In this document: in pieces, positions 24,570 through 33,647 of the stretch | Layout: each line of letters opens with the position of its first letter | Position numbering within the stretch: the stretch's first letter is position 1 | Source: Actinomadura rifamycini DSM 43936 | GTDB lineage: Bacteria; Actinomycetota; Actinomycetes; Streptosporangiales; Streptosporangiaceae | Length of the DNA: 64,000 nt | Direction: 5' to 3' | NCBI RefSeq assembly: GCF_000425065.1 | Contig: NZ_AULB01000027.1 | Location: 1 to 64,000 of the forward strand | Translations under genes and position numbers: made by a program | Notes under the pieces: model-generated | Databases searched by the model: none | Seen by the model: the letters and a program-made list of their open reading frames with translations, nothing else | What the model was told of the DNA's origin: nothing

Positions 24570-26618
24570 ATGGAGTCGTCCACCCGGATTCTGATTCTCG
24601 GCCTGGATTGGTCGGGGAGAATACTCCAGTACGACCGGAACGCCGCCGCAGTTCTGTCCGCCGATCCGGACGGCCTGCTCGGCGCCGGGCTGGACGAGGT
24701 GATCCCCGGCGCGCGGGAGCCGCTGCTGGAGGCCGCCAGGGCCGGACGGGAGCGCACCGCGATGCTCGCCGTCGAGACGCCCGAGGGCGCCGTGCTCGAC
24801 GCGGTCGTCACCGTGCACCCGATGAGCGGCGGCGCGCCCGACCTCGCCGCGCTCGCGGTCGTCAAGGTGCCGGTGCCGCTCGCCGACCGGTTCGTCGACC
24901 CGGCGGTGATCCGCCGGGCGCTGCTCGACGACGGGCTGCCCCGCGTCGGCTCCACCCTCGACCTCGAACTGCTCGCGCGCGGCCTGATGGACGTGCTCGT
25001 CCCGCACTTCTGCAACTCCGCGGCCCTGATGCTGCTGGAGAGCCACCTGGACGAGGAGGAGCCGCCCGCCGGGCCGGGCGGCCCGCCGCTGCGCCGGATG
25101 GCGATCGGGTTCGACGACGGCGACCCGTCGTGGGACGCCGCGTTCCCGACCGGCGAGACGCTCGCCTACCCGTCCGGCACCCCCTACGCGCAGTGCGTCG
25201 AGTCGGGGAAGCCCGTCTTCGCGACCTTCGACGACGAGTCCGCCCACGCCGCCGCCGACTGGCGCCGCGCGCCGGTCGGCGACCTGCTCAAAGGCGCGTC
25301 CATGCTGCTGCTGCCGATCACCTCCCCGGCCGGGGTGCTCGGCTTCTTCGTCTGCACCCGCAACGCCGCGCACCGCCCGTTCGACCCCTACGACGGCGAG
25401 ATCGGCCACGCGTTCGCCGCCCGCGCGTCCACCTTCGTGGAGAACGCCCGCCGCTACTCGCGGGAGCGCGCCACCGCCCTCACGCTGCAGCGCAGCCTGC
25501 TGCCCACCGGCCTGTCGGCGCCGTCCACGGTGGAGGTCCAGCACCGGTACCTGCCGGGCAGCCGGATGATCGAGGTCGGCGGCGACTGGTACGAGTCGAT
25601 CGCGCTGCCCGGCGCCCGCGTCGCGCTCGTCGTCGGCGACGTCGCCGGGCACGGCGTCAAGGCCGCCGTCACCATGGGGCGGCTGCGCACCGCCATCCAC
25701 ACCCTCGCGGGCCTGGAACTGCCGCCCGCCGAGGCGCTGGAACGGCTCGACGCGCTGATGAGCACCCTCGGCGAGCGCGAACCCCACTTCGCGACCTGCG
25801 CCTACGCCGTCTACGACGCGGTCAGCGGCCGCTGCGAGGTCGCCAGCGCCGGGCACCTGCCGCCGCTGCTCGTCCCGCCCGGCGGCGCCTCCACCTACCT
25901 GGACGTCCCGCCCGCCCCGCCCCTCGGCGTCGGCGGCGGGCCGATCGTCAGCCGCGAGTTCACCGTCGAGGACGGCACGCTGCTGTTCCTCTACACCGAC
26001 GGCCTCGTCGAGAACCGCGCCCGCGACATCGACGACGGGCTCGCCGGGCTGCGCCGCATCCTCGGCCCCGGCGCCGCCGCCCGCCCGCTGGACGAGCTGT
26101 GCCAGGACGCGCTCGACGGCGTCTACGACGACCAGCACCGCGACGACATCGCGATCCTCGTCGCGCGGCTGGCGCGCATCCCCGAGGACGACCACGCCTC
26201 CTGGGAGCTGCCCGCCGACCCGGCCGCCGTGCGGCGCGCGCGGGGGCTCGTCCGCGACCGGCTCGCCCGCTGGGACCTGGAGGAGCTGGCCGACTCGACC
26301 GTCCTGATGGCGTCCGAACTGGTCACCAACGCGATCCGGCACACCTCCGGACGGCTCGAGCTGCGGCTCGTCCGCGAGGGCGGCCTGGTCTGCGAGGTGT
26401 TCGACCGGTCCGACGGGCGCCCGCGGGTCCGCCACCACGGCGAGCCCCCGGGCGGGGACCCGGGGGACGGCACGGGCGGCGCCGGCGCGGGCGAGGAGGT
26501 CGGCGAGGTGGCCGACACCGGCCGCGGCCTGCACGTCGTCGGGCGGCTGGCGAGCCGCTGGGGCGTCCGCCGCACCCACGGCGGCAAAGCGGTCTGGTGC
26601 GAGCAGGAGCTGCCGTAG
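24570..26618 (+). CDS. PP2C/SpoIIE-type phosphatase with PAS-like, GAF and HATPase (anti-sigma) domains
   Basis: 682 aa, four modules: PAS-like (residues ~5-100, LGLDWSGRILQYDRNAAAVL), GAF (~120-300, ending VENARRYSRERATALTLQRSLLP), PP2C/SpoIIE phosphatase (~325-530, with GGDWYESI, VGDVAGHGVKAA and LYTDGLVENR carrying metal-binding Asp), and a C-terminal RsbW-like HATPase (~550-682, ASELVTNAIRHT, DTGRGLHVV). Known relatives regulate sigma factors by dephosphorylating anti-anti-sigma proteins and by acting as anti-sigma kinases. No anti-sigma antagonist or sigma gene is adjacent, so the partner is encoded elsewhere. In-frame starts further upstream (24492, 24552) lack support. Confidence 0.88.
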   Translation: MESSTRILILGLDWSGRILQYDRNAAAVLSADPDGLLGAGLDEVIPGAREPLLEAARAGRERTAMLAVETPEGAVLDAVVTVHPMSGGAPDLAALAVVKVPVPLADRFVDPAVIRRALLDDGLPRVGSTLDLELLARGLMDVLVPHFCNSAALMLLESHLDEEEPPAGPGGPPLRRMAIGFDDGDPSWDAAFPTGETLAYPSGTPYAQCVESGKPVFATFDDESAHAAADWRRAPVGDLLKGASMLLLPITSPAGVLGFFVCTRNAAHRPFDPYDGEIGHAFAARASTFVENARRYSRERATALTLQRSLLPTGLSAPSTVEVQHRYLPGSRMIEVGGDWYESIALPGARVALVVGDVAGHGVKAAVTMGRLRTAIHTLAGLELPPAEALERLDALMSTLGEREPHFATCAYAVYDAVSGRCEVASAGHLPPLLVPPGGASTYLDVPPAPPLGVGGGPIVSREFTVEDGTLLFLYTDGLVENRARDIDDGLAGLRRILGPGAAARPLDELCQDALDGVYDDQHRDDIAILVARLARIPEDDHASWELPADPAAVRRARGLVRDRLARWDLEELADSTVLMASELVTNAIRHTSGRLELRLVREGGLVCEVFDRSDGRPRVRHHGEPPGGDPGDGTGGAGAGEEVGEVADTGRGLHVVGRLASRWGVRRTHGGKAVWCEQELP

Positions 26619-26654
26619 GCGGACCCCGGGCCGGGGGCGGGCCTGGGCGGGCCG

Positions 26655-27848
26655 TCAGCGCAGCACGGAGATGTGCACGTGGTCGTAGTGGTTCTGCGTG
26701 ATGCTCCCGCGGTCCTCCATCGGCCGCCACCCCTCCCCGGCGCGGGCGATGTTCCAGATGCGCTGCCGCCAGATCACGTAGGACACGCCGAGCCGCTCGG
26801 CGTTCGCGACCGCGTACGCCGCGACCTGGTCGCCGTGCCGCTGCGCGGACGCGCTCGGCGGCCGGCCGCCGGTGGTCTGCATGAAGTCGCAGGCGCGGCC
26901 GTCCGCGTGGTCCTGCGCGTCGGCCCCGAAGCGGAAGCAGCCGATGGTGGGGAACGGGCCGAACACCGAGTTGACCTCCAGCAGCAGCGTCCGCATCGTG
27001 GGCGTCATGCGGTTGCCGGTGATCGGCGTGCTGTCGCCGCTCGCGCCGTCGGGACGTCCCGTCACCCGCGGCCGGTCGCGCCCGCCCGCGCCGTCCGGGG
27101 CCCGCTCGGCGGCCCGCAGCCGCGCGACCTTCACGCCCTTCGGCAGGACCTTCTTCAGCCGTCCGGCGAGCTTCTCCAGATCGGCCTTCGGGGCGCTCAC
27201 CACGAGCCCGTTCCCGCTGGGCAGCCCGAGGGCCCGCGCCTGCTCCCGGGAGACGACGGCGTCGACGTCCTCGATCCCGAGCGACGCGTACGCGCCGACC
27301 CGCACCCGGCCGGCCGCCGCGCTGCGGCCCGCCGGGACGACCGTGCCCAGCGGGAACGCGCGGTCGCCGCTCAGCTCGAACGACACCGCCATGCCGCCGG
27401 ACGCGACCGTCCGCCACAGCTGGTCGGACTCGGCCGTCCGGCGCGGGGTGAACGCCCGGAACGCCGACGGGTCGACGCCGAGCAGGCCGAGCCGCCGCCC
27501 GCCGACCTCGGCGTTCGCGGCGTCCACGACGGTGACGCCGGTGACGCCCTTCAGGTCGCGGGTCCGCTCGACGGCGGCGCCCGGCAGCGCCCCCCGACCG
27601 GCGATCAGCAGGTCGGCGGTGCGGCTCTCGGTGAACGGCGCGACGACCGGCGGCGGGGGCGCCGCGCCCTGCGCGACCGACACCAGGTTGCCGGGCGCGG
27701 CCGGGGTCGCGGGCCGCGCCGGCTCCTCCAGATGCCCCGACAGCAGGAGCGCGACGTCGATCACGAGCGTGGCGCCGACGGCGGCCGCGACGATCCCCGG
27801 CAACGCCCTGCCCCCACGCCGCATCGAGGCCCCCGTCCCGTCGAGCAT
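26655..27848 (-). CDS. Membrane-anchored protein with ARB_07466-like C-terminal domain
   Basis: 397 aa. One N-terminal membrane segment (ALPGIVAAAVGATLVIDVALLL, about 15-36), a Pro-rich linker, a middle region (~75-235) resembling periplasmic domains of FtsX/MacB-type permeases, a variable Gly/Arg/Asp linker, and a C-terminal ~120 residues (MTPTMRTLLLEVNSVFGPFPTIGCFR to HYDHVHISVLR) matching a conserved actinobacterial extracellular domain with DHADGRACDF and a terminal HxH (HVHIS). The HxH resembles metal ligands of D,D-carboxypeptidase-like domains, so cell-wall action is possible but unproven. Starts at 27848 or 27824 are both plausible. Confidence 0.72.
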   Translation of the reverse strand: MLDGTGASMRRGGRALPGIVAAAVGATLVIDVALLLSGHLEEPARPATPAAPGNLVSVAQGAAPPPPVVAPFTESRTADLLIAGRGALPGAAVERTRDLKGVTGVTVVDAANAEVGGRRLGLLGVDPSAFRAFTPRRTAESDQLWRTVASGGMAVSFELSGDRAFPLGTVVPAGRSAAAGRVRVGAYASLGIEDVDAVVSREQARALGLPSGNGLVVSAPKADLEKLAGRLKKVLPKGVKVARLRAAERAPDGAGGRDRPRVTGRPDGASGDSTPITGNRMTPTMRTLLLEVNSVFGPFPTIGCFRFGADAQDHADGRACDFMQTTGGRPPSASAQRHGDQVAAYAVANAERLGVSYVIWRQRIWNIARAGEGWRPMEDRGSITQNHYDHVHISVLR

Positions 27849-27945
27849 CCCGGGCGAATCGTCCGTCCCGCCCCTCCCTCCGCCGCATCGTAGGGGAGCG
27901 GGCGCCCGGACGGAACCGCCCTCCGGAACGGCGTTCCACGGTGTG

Positions 27946-29091
27946 CTAGAGGCCGGCGTCGCGGCCGATGATCTCCTTCATGATCTCGTTGGAGCCCGCC
28001 CAGATGCGGGTGACCCGGGCGTCCATCCAGGCGCGCGCGACGCGGTACTCGCGCATGTAGCCGTAGCCGCCGAACAGCTGCACGCAGCCGTCGATGATCT
28101 GGTTCTGCACGTCCGACGACCAGTACTTGGCCTTGGACGCGTCCACGGCGCCCAGCTCGCCGGCGACGTGCGCCGCCAGGCACTGGTCGACGAACGCCTG
28201 CGCGACGTCCAGCTTGGTGATCAGCTCGGCGACCAGGAACTTGTTGTGCTGGAACGCGCCGATCGCCTGCCCGAACGCCTTGCGCTCCTTGACGTACTCG
28301 ATCGTCTCCTCGAGGACGCCGCGCGCGTGCGCCACGTTCGCGATCGCGCAGGACAGGCGCTCCTGCGAGAGGCGCTCCATCATGTGGATGAAGCCCCGGT
28401 TCAGCTCGCCGATCACGTGCGAGTCGGGGACGCGGACGTTCTCGAAGAACAGCTCGGACGTGTCGGCCTCGGGCTGCCCGACCTTGTCGAGCTTGGTGCC
28501 GCGGGCGAACCCGGGCGTGCCCGCCTCCACGCCGAACAGCGTGATGCCCTTGGCGCCGCGCTCGGGCTCGGTCTTCGCCGCGACGATCACCAGGTCGGCG
28601 TGGCCGCCGTTGGTGATGAACGTCTTCGACCCGTTGATCACCCACGAGTCGCCGTCGCGCACGGCCGTCGTCTTCAGTGCGGCCAGGTCCGACCCGCCGG
28701 ACGGCTCGGTCATCCCGATCGCGGTGATCGTCTCGCCGCTGCAGAAGCCCGGCAGCCACTTCTTCTTCGCCTCGTCGGTCGCCAGCTCCAGCAGGTACGG
28801 GGCGCAGATGTCGATGTGGATGCTGAAGATCGAGTTGTAGGCGACCGCGACCCGGGCCAGCTCCTCGCCGATCACCGCGTTGAAGCGGAAGTCGCCCGCG
28901 TCCTGCCCGCCGAACTCCGCCGGCACCTGCATGCCGAGGAAGCCCTGCTGGCCGGCCTCCAGCCACACCTCGCGCCTGAGCATCCGCTCATCGCGGATGT
29001 CCTCGTCGAGCGGGAGGAGCGTCCGCTCGACGAACTCCCTCACGGACTCCCTGAACAGCTCGTGGTCGGTCTCGAAGACGGTGCGCCGCAT
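27946..29091 (-). CDS. Acyl-CoA dehydrogenase
   Basis: 381 aa, full-length ACAD. N-terminal helical domain, flavin-contact motif AIGMTEPSGGSDLAALKT, beta-domain INGSKTFITNGGHADLVIV, and C-terminal RKAFGQAIGAFQ and QLFGGYGYMREY. The catalytic Glu is in WAGSNEIMKEIIGRD near residue 370, the short/medium-chain arrangement. It catalyses FAD-dependent alpha,beta-desaturation of an acyl-CoA, passing electrons to ETF. AGGAGG lies 8 nt before the ATG. Divergent from a TetR gene across 76 bp holding a palindromic operator, so repression by that TetR is likely. Confidence 0.93.
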   Translation of the reverse strand: MRRTVFETDHELFRESVREFVERTLLPLDEDIRDERMLRREVWLEAGQQGFLGMQVPAEFGGQDAGDFRFNAVIGEELARVAVAYNSIFSIHIDICAPYLLELATDEAKKKWLPGFCSGETITAIGMTEPSGGSDLAALKTTAVRDGDSWVINGSKTFITNGGHADLVIVAAKTEPERGAKGITLFGVEAGTPGFARGTKLDKVGQPEADTSELFFENVRVPDSHVIGELNRGFIHMMERLSQERLSCAIANVAHARGVLEETIEYVKERKAFGQAIGAFQHNKFLVAELITKLDVAQAFVDQCLAAHVAGELGAVDASKAKYWSSDVQNQIIDGCVQLFGGYGYMREYRVARAWMDARVTRIWAGSNEIMKEIIGRDAGL

Positions 29092-29140
29092 GCGGATCCT
29101 CCTGGAATCGGCCGAGAAGGGCGGAAAGGTGCGGTCAGTC

Positions 29141-29160
29141 TACTGAGCGGTCGCTTAGGA
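29141..29160. promoter_or_regulatory. Candidate TetR operator between acyl-CoA dehydrogenase and TetR
   Basis: CTGAGCG-GT-CGCTTAG (29143-29158) is a 7+7 inverted repeat with one mismatched position, extendable to 20 bp as an imperfect palindrome. It overlaps a TAGGAT -10 (29156-29161) that lies 6 nt before the TetR ATG, so binding would block the TetR promoter and flank the dehydrogenase promoter. Confidence 0.65.
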
Positions 29161-29167
29161 TCGGCGC

Positions 29168-29779
29168 ATGGGCTCCGACATGTGGGACGCGGTCGCGCCG
29201 GACGCGTCCCGGCGGCTGCTGCGCGCGGCCGTCGACTCCTTCGGCGAGCTCGGGTACCACGGCACGTCCACCCGGCACATCGCCGCCGGCGCGGGCATGA
29301 GCGCGGGCGCCCTGTACGTGCACTACCGCACGAAGGCCGACCTGCTCTTCCAGATCGCGCTGACGGTGCACGAGTCCGTCCTGGCGGAGCTGGAGGGCGC
29401 CGTGGACGGCGTCGAGGGGCCGCCCGCGCGGGTCCGGGCCCTGATGTACGCGTTCGCGCGCTGGCACGCCCGCCACCACCGCGCCGCCCGCGTCATCCAG
29501 AACGAGCTGGGCGCCCTCGAGGCGCCGCACGCCGCCCGGATCGCGGAGCTGCGCCGCCGCGTCCGCGCGCTCGTCCGGGACGAGGTGCGGGCCGGCGCGG
29601 CGGCGGGGGAGTTCGACGTCGCCGACGTCGAGGGCACCGCCCGCGCCATGGCGTCGCTCGCCGTCGACGTGTGCCGGTGGTACCGGCCCGAGGGCGCGCG
29701 CACCCCCGAGGACATCGGCGCCCTGACGGCCCACCTGTGCCTGCGGATGCTGGGCGCCCGCCCCGGCGGCCCGCCCTAG
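29168..29779 (+). CDS. TetR/AcrR-family transcriptional regulator
   Basis: 203 aa. N-terminal helix-turn-helix (residues ~15-60: RRLLRAAVDSFGELGYHGTSTRHIAAGAGMSAGALYVHYRTKADLL) is canonical TetR. The ligand-binding C-terminal domain is all-helical and not assignable. The divergent acyl-CoA dehydrogenase and the intergenic palindrome argue for autorepression and control of acyl-CoA metabolism, probably with an acyl-CoA or fatty acid as effector. The start is 7 nt from a TAGGAT -10, so the mRNA is probably leaderless. Confidence 0.9.
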   Translation: MGSDMWDAVAPDASRRLLRAAVDSFGELGYHGTSTRHIAAGAGMSAGALYVHYRTKADLLFQIALTVHESVLAELEGAVDGVEGPPARVRALMYAFARWHARHHRAARVIQNELGALEAPHAARIAELRRRVRALVRDEVRAGAAAGEFDVADVEGTARAMASLAVDVCRWYRPEGARTPEDIGALTAHLCLRMLGARPGGPP

Positions 29780-29786
29780 CGGGGCG

Positions 29787-30635
29787 TCAGTCCCACCAGA
29801 ACGACCACCAGGTCTTGCCGCGGATCTCCTCGGCGTACCCGGCGAGGGTGCCGGGCCCCTGGAACAGGATGTCCGGGCAGAACGCCCAGTGCTCGGCCGC
29901 CACGTGCACGGCGTGCCGCGTCGTGACGGGCGGCGCCGCCACGCTCAGCTCGAGCGTGTTGAACCCGAGGCCGATGACGCGGGCGCCGAAGCGCTCCTCC
30001 CACGAGCGCAGGACGGCGGCGAGCGGCGCGGTCCACTCGTTGTGGTTCAGGGCGCCCTGCCAGCCCACGGCGGCGATGGCGTCGGCGCCCCGCTCGACGG
30101 CCGCCAGCCCCAGAGACGGCGCGCGCGCGGCGATCGTCCGGGCGTGCCGGTCGGCGATCACGTCGGGATCGTCCAGCAGGGTGCCGGGCGGGGCGGGCCC
30201 GGGGCAGTGCCGGCCGAACGGCGCGAGGTCGTCGTGGTCGTCCCCGGGGGCCTGGTCGACGAAGTCGGTCCAGACCTCGTACATGAAGGCGTGGGGGACG
30301 TAGTTGCCGATCTCGGAGACCGGTTCCGGGGCGATCTGCCCCGCGGCCCACGGCTGGTCGGACTCGTCCAGCAGCAGCGGCCACAGTCCGGACCGCTCGT
30401 GCTCGGCCCGCAGCCGGGCCCACAGCACGCCGTCGACGGGATCGTCGCTCAGCCAGAACGCGGGCCGCATGAGGTGCTGCCGCTGCGGGTAGCCGGGGTC
30501 GGGCCACACCACGTCCCCTTCGGGCAGCGGCACCGCCAGCGTCCGCTCGGCCCCGCCGTCCGCCTGGCCGTCGGCCTCGTCGGCGAACAGCTGCGGCAGG
30601 TTGCCCGGCAGGTGCCGGACCTCGACATCATCCAT
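29787..30635 (-). CDS. DUF4253-domain protein
   Basis: 282 aa, soluble. The C-terminal ~110 residues (WEERFGARVIGLGFNTLELSVAAPP, EHWAFCPDILFQGPGTLAGYAEEIRGKTWWSFWWD) match DUF4253, a domain of unknown function common in actinomycetes and some toxin-immunity-like neighbourhoods. The N-terminal part is variable and acidic. The ATG at 30635 is preferred; an in-frame GTG at 30665 adds 10 residues without a ribosome-binding site. It lies downstream of the two small membrane-protein genes in the same orientation, with a 127-nt gap, so it could be the last gene of that operon. Confidence 0.78.
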   Translation of the reverse strand: MDDVEVRHLPGNLPQLFADEADGQADGGAERTLAVPLPEGDVVWPDPGYPQRQHLMRPAFWLSDDPVDGVLWARLRAEHERSGLWPLLLDESDQPWAAGQIAPEPVSEIGNYVPHAFMYEVWTDFVDQAPGDDHDDLAPFGRHCPGPAPPGTLLDDPDVIADRHARTIAARAPSLGLAAVERGADAIAAVGWQGALNHNEWTAPLAAVLRSWEERFGARVIGLGFNTLELSVAAPPVTTRHAVHVAAEHWAFCPDILFQGPGTLAGYAEEIRGKTWWSFWWD

Positions 30636-30762
30636 TTCACGCCGTTCCGGTACAGAGCATGCCAACGGGATCTTGGCACTCCGTGATGGTAACGGCGTCC
30701 GGGGCCGTTCGTGGGGCGAGCCGCCGGGTTCGCCGCCCGGCGGCCCGCCCCGCCCGCGCGTC

Positions 30763-30936
30763 TCAGCCGTCCTTCCCGCTCCGGCTGCGCTCGAAGGCGG
30801 CGGCGCCGGCGGCGAACGCCGCCACGGCGAGGCAGACGCCGGCGATGTTCGCCCACATGCCGTCGAGCGTCAGGCGGGTGAGGACGAAGGCCGCGGCCAG
30901 CAGCGTCGTGACGATCCAGGTCGTCGGGGTGTTCAC
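30763..30936 (-). CDS. Small two-helix membrane protein A (57 aa)
   Basis: 57 aa, two predicted membrane segments (about residues 6-24 and 31-48) and a short charged C-terminus (ERSRSGKDG). It is paralogous to the gene immediately upstream: same length, and identical residues at W7, L12-L13, A15, T20, T23-L24, W28 and I31 without gaps. Its GTG start is preceded by CGAAAGGAC, exactly as in the upstream paralogue. Too short for many gene finders. No known family recognised. Its position downstream of the FtsX-type permease suggests an accessory of that transporter (inference). Confidence 0.68.
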   Translation of the reverse strand: MNTPTTWIVTTLLAAAFVLTRLTLDGMWANIAGVCLAVAAFAAGAAAFERSRSGKDG

Positions 30937-30968
30937 GCGGGGGGAGTCCTTTCGGGGAGCGGTGGGGG

Positions 30969-31142
30969 TCAGCGAGCGCGGCGGCGGCCCCGGACGAGGA
31001 AGTCGATCACGAGGGCTATCGCCGCGACGCCGGTGATCACGCCGATGACGATCTCATACCAGGTGTCCTGCAGCGTGATGCTCGTGCCGGCGTTCACGGC
31101 GACCAGCAGCGCGACGAGCGTCCAGCGAACGGTGTTTCCCAT
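30969..31142 (-). CDS. Small two-helix membrane protein B (57 aa)
   Basis: 57 aa: MGNTVRWTLVALLVAVNA forms membrane helix one, WYEIVIGVITGVAAIALVIDFLV helix two, then a basic tail (RGRRRAR), placing both ends probably in the cytoplasm. ATG start with CGAAAGGAC 8 nt upstream. It lies 57 nt after the FtsX permease stop and 32 nt before its paralogue, in one direction. The homology to the neighbouring 57-residue protein indicates a tandem duplication. Function unknown. Confidence 0.7.
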   Translation of the reverse strand: MGNTVRWTLVALLVAVNAGTSITLQDTWYEIVIGVITGVAAIALVIDFLVRGRRRAR

Positions 31143-31199
31143 GGTGGGTGTCCTTTCGGGTGGTGGTAGGGACGGACGATCCGGACTCGGGCCCGCGGG

Positions 31200-33647
31200 T
31201 CAGGAGCCCGCGGGAGAGGCGCGGCGGCGCAGCATCGCGCGCGCCGGGAGCATGACGGCGGCGGCGCCGGACCCGGCGACGCCGAGCAGGACGGCGGCGA
31301 CCGCGGGCGGCACGGTGGGCAGCGGCCGGCCGACGACGCCGAGCGCGAACGCGAACAGCGTCACCGCCGCGACGAGCGTCCCGACCAGCACGCCGGTGCC
31401 GAGGACGATCAGCGCCTCCAGCCGCACCGCCCGCAGCACCTGGCGCCGCGTCGCCCCCACCAGGCGCAGCAGGGCGAACTCGCGGCGCCGCGCGGCCGTC
31501 GCCAGCGCCAGGGTGGTGACGAGGCCGATGACGATGAACCCGCCGATCGCCGCGACGACGATGAGGCTGACGAACCCCTGCAGGCGCACCTCCTGCGACG
31601 CGCGCGCGCCGAACGCGGCCGCGTCGATCGCGCGGACGCCGGTGTGGGCGGCGGTGACGCCCCGCAGGTCGGCGCCGTCCTCCGCGCGGACGAGGACGTG
31701 GTCGTCCAGCGGGGTGGCGGTGTGCCCGGCGACGAGGTCGCGGGGGAGCAGGACGTCCCCGAAGCCGGGGCCGCGCTCGTAGACCGCGACGACCCGGGGC
31801 TCGACGCGCGTGCCGTCCCCGAGCCACAGCTCCGCCTTCGACCCGACCTCCAGGCCGCCCGCGACGTCCTCGCTGAGCGCGACGGCCGTGCCGCGCAGGT
31901 CGCGGAGGCTCCCCTCGGACACGTCCGGGTCGATCGTCGCGGCGACGTCCCCGCCGAGGGCGCGGGCGCCGAGCGGCCGGAACGTCTCCTCGCCCAGCTC
32001 CCGCACCGGCATGAGGACGGTCGTGCGCTTCACGGCCGCCGCGGCGGTGACGCCCGGTGCGCGGCGGGCCGCGGCGGCGACGTCGCGCGGCAGCCCCGGG
32101 CCGTCCGCCACCAGGACGCGGCCGGTGCGGGTGCCCCCCGCCCCCTGCCGGTGCGCCGCGTGGACGACCGTGGCGGGCGCCGACAGCTGCGTGGCGGAGA
32201 ACGCGACGGCCAGGGCGACCGGCGTCATGACCGCCCCGGCGCGCAGCGCGGCGGCGCCGCTCGCGTGCCGCGCCAGCCGCCCGGCGACGGGCGAGACCCG
32301 CTCCGCGGCGCCGCCGAGGGCGCGGGCGCCGGCGCGGGCCAGCAGGGGGGCGAGGAAGGCCATCGCGACGATCAGCGCGAGGACCAGCCCGCCGACGGAC
32401 GTCGCGGCCGCCGCCCCGGTCGCCGTGAAGGAGAACCCGAGAGCGTTCAGGCCCACGAACAGGAAGAAGAGACCCAGGGCCAGGCGCCAGCGGGGCAGTC
32501 CGGCCGGTTCGGCGGCGGCGGCGCCGAGTGCCTCCACCGGGTGGATCCGCGTCGCCCGCAGCGACGCCAGCAGCGCGGTGAGGACCGCGGCCGACACCGT
32601 CACCGTGAACGCCGCCAGCACCGGCAGCGGGCTGAGCGCCGTCCCGGCCTCCTCCGGCAGGACGCCGCGGCCCCGCATGGCGGCGAGGATCGCGGCGCCG
32701 AGCCCGAGGGACAGCACCCCGCCGATCAGCGCGGCCGGGACCGCGGCCCGCGCCGTCTCGCGCAGCAGGTCCGCGCGGACCTGGCCGGGCGTCGCGCCGA
32801 CCGCGCGCAGCAGCGCCAGCTCGCGGGACCGCTCCCGCACCGACAGCGCGACCAGCCCGCCGACGATCACCAGCGCCGTCATGATCGCGACGCTGCCGAT
32901 CGCCATGCCCAGGTCGAACAGGTCGGGACGGGCGGCGGCCACCGCCGGGTCCTCGGCGTCGCCGCGCGCGTCGCCGGTCGCGACGTCCAGCCCGGGGACG
33001 GCGGCGCGGAGCGCGTCCGCGTCGAGGTCCCCGTCGGCGAGCACCGCGAGGGCGTCGGCCCTGCCGGGGTGCCCGTACAGGGCGGCGGCCGCCGCGGGCG
33101 CGAAGTACGCCGCGCCGGTGCCGGACGGCGCGAGCCCCACCACGCGGTACGGGCGCGGCGCCGCGCCGATCTGCAGCCGCACGGTCCCGCCGACGCCGGT
33201 CCCGGCGTCGCGGCCCAGCACGACCTCGTCCGCCGCGCGCGGCGCCCGTCCGTCCCGCGGCTCGACGGCGCCGAGGACCGCCGACTCCCACCCGTGCCCG
33301 GTGAGCGCGCGGCCGTCCGGGAGGACCACCGGGAACGACACGTCGGCGACCACGTCGCGGACGCCCGGGACCGCGCGCAGCCGCGCGGCGGCCGACAGCG
33401 GGACCCGGGGCCGCTCCGGCACCGGCAGGCTCGCCTCCGAGGGCGCCTCCCCGAGGCGCTCCAGGTGCGTCGCGACGGTGCGCGGCCCGGTCACGACCGC
33501 CTCGGCGGCCGCGTACCGCTGGACCGGGGCGTGGGCGCGCAGCGCCGACTCCACCAGCACCCCGCAGGCGCCGATGAGCGCGGCGGCGAACAGCAGCGCC
33601 GCGAACACCCCGGCGAACGCCCCCTTGCCCGTCCTCGTGAGGCTCAC
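31200..33647 (-). CDS. ABC transporter permease with two FtsX domains
   Basis: 815 aa. An N-terminal membrane helix (about residues 10-30) is followed by a MacB-like extracellular domain, a first FtsX core near 250-400 (RSRELALLRAVGATPGQVRADLLRE), central helices, a second extracellular domain and a second FtsX core at the C-terminus (RRREFALLRLVGATRRQVLRAVRLEALIVLG). This is the ~10-helix form typical of actinobacterial antimicrobial-peptide or lipid exporters. GTG start overlaps the ATPase stop by 4 bp (GTGA), so the subunits are translationally coupled. Export of an envelope-active compound is likely but the substrate is unknown. Confidence 0.9.
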   Translation of the reverse strand: MSLTRTGKGAFAGVFAALLFAAALIGACGVLVESALRAHAPVQRYAAAEAVVTGPRTVATHLERLGEAPSEASLPVPERPRVPLSAAARLRAVPGVRDVVADVSFPVVLPDGRALTGHGWESAVLGAVEPRDGRAPRAADEVVLGRDAGTGVGGTVRLQIGAAPRPYRVVGLAPSGTGAAYFAPAAAAALYGHPGRADALAVLADGDLDADALRAAVPGLDVATGDARGDAEDPAVAAARPDLFDLGMAIGSVAIMTALVIVGGLVALSVRERSRELALLRAVGATPGQVRADLLRETARAAVPAALIGGVLSLGLGAAILAAMRGRGVLPEEAGTALSPLPVLAAFTVTVSAAVLTALLASLRATRIHPVEALGAAAAEPAGLPRWRLALGLFFLFVGLNALGFSFTATGAAAATSVGGLVLALIVAMAFLAPLLARAGARALGGAAERVSPVAGRLARHASGAAALRAGAVMTPVALAVAFSATQLSAPATVVHAAHRQGAGGTRTGRVLVADGPGLPRDVAAAARRAPGVTAAAAVKRTTVLMPVRELGEETFRPLGARALGGDVAATIDPDVSEGSLRDLRGTAVALSEDVAGGLEVGSKAELWLGDGTRVEPRVVAVYERGPGFGDVLLPRDLVAGHTATPLDDHVLVRAEDGADLRGVTAAHTGVRAIDAAAFGARASQEVRLQGFVSLIVVAAIGGFIVIGLVTTLALATAARRREFALLRLVGATRRQVLRAVRLEALIVLGTGVLVGTLVAAVTLFAFALGVVGRPLPTVPPAVAAVLLGVAGSGAAAVMLPARAMLRRRASPAGS

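Noticed and set aside
26872..30303. A 1,143-codon open frame on the plus strand
   Set aside because: It lies antisense to the anchored protein and the acyl-CoA dehydrogenase and runs through the TetR gene in another frame. Its composition is Arg/Ser/Ala-rich without domains.
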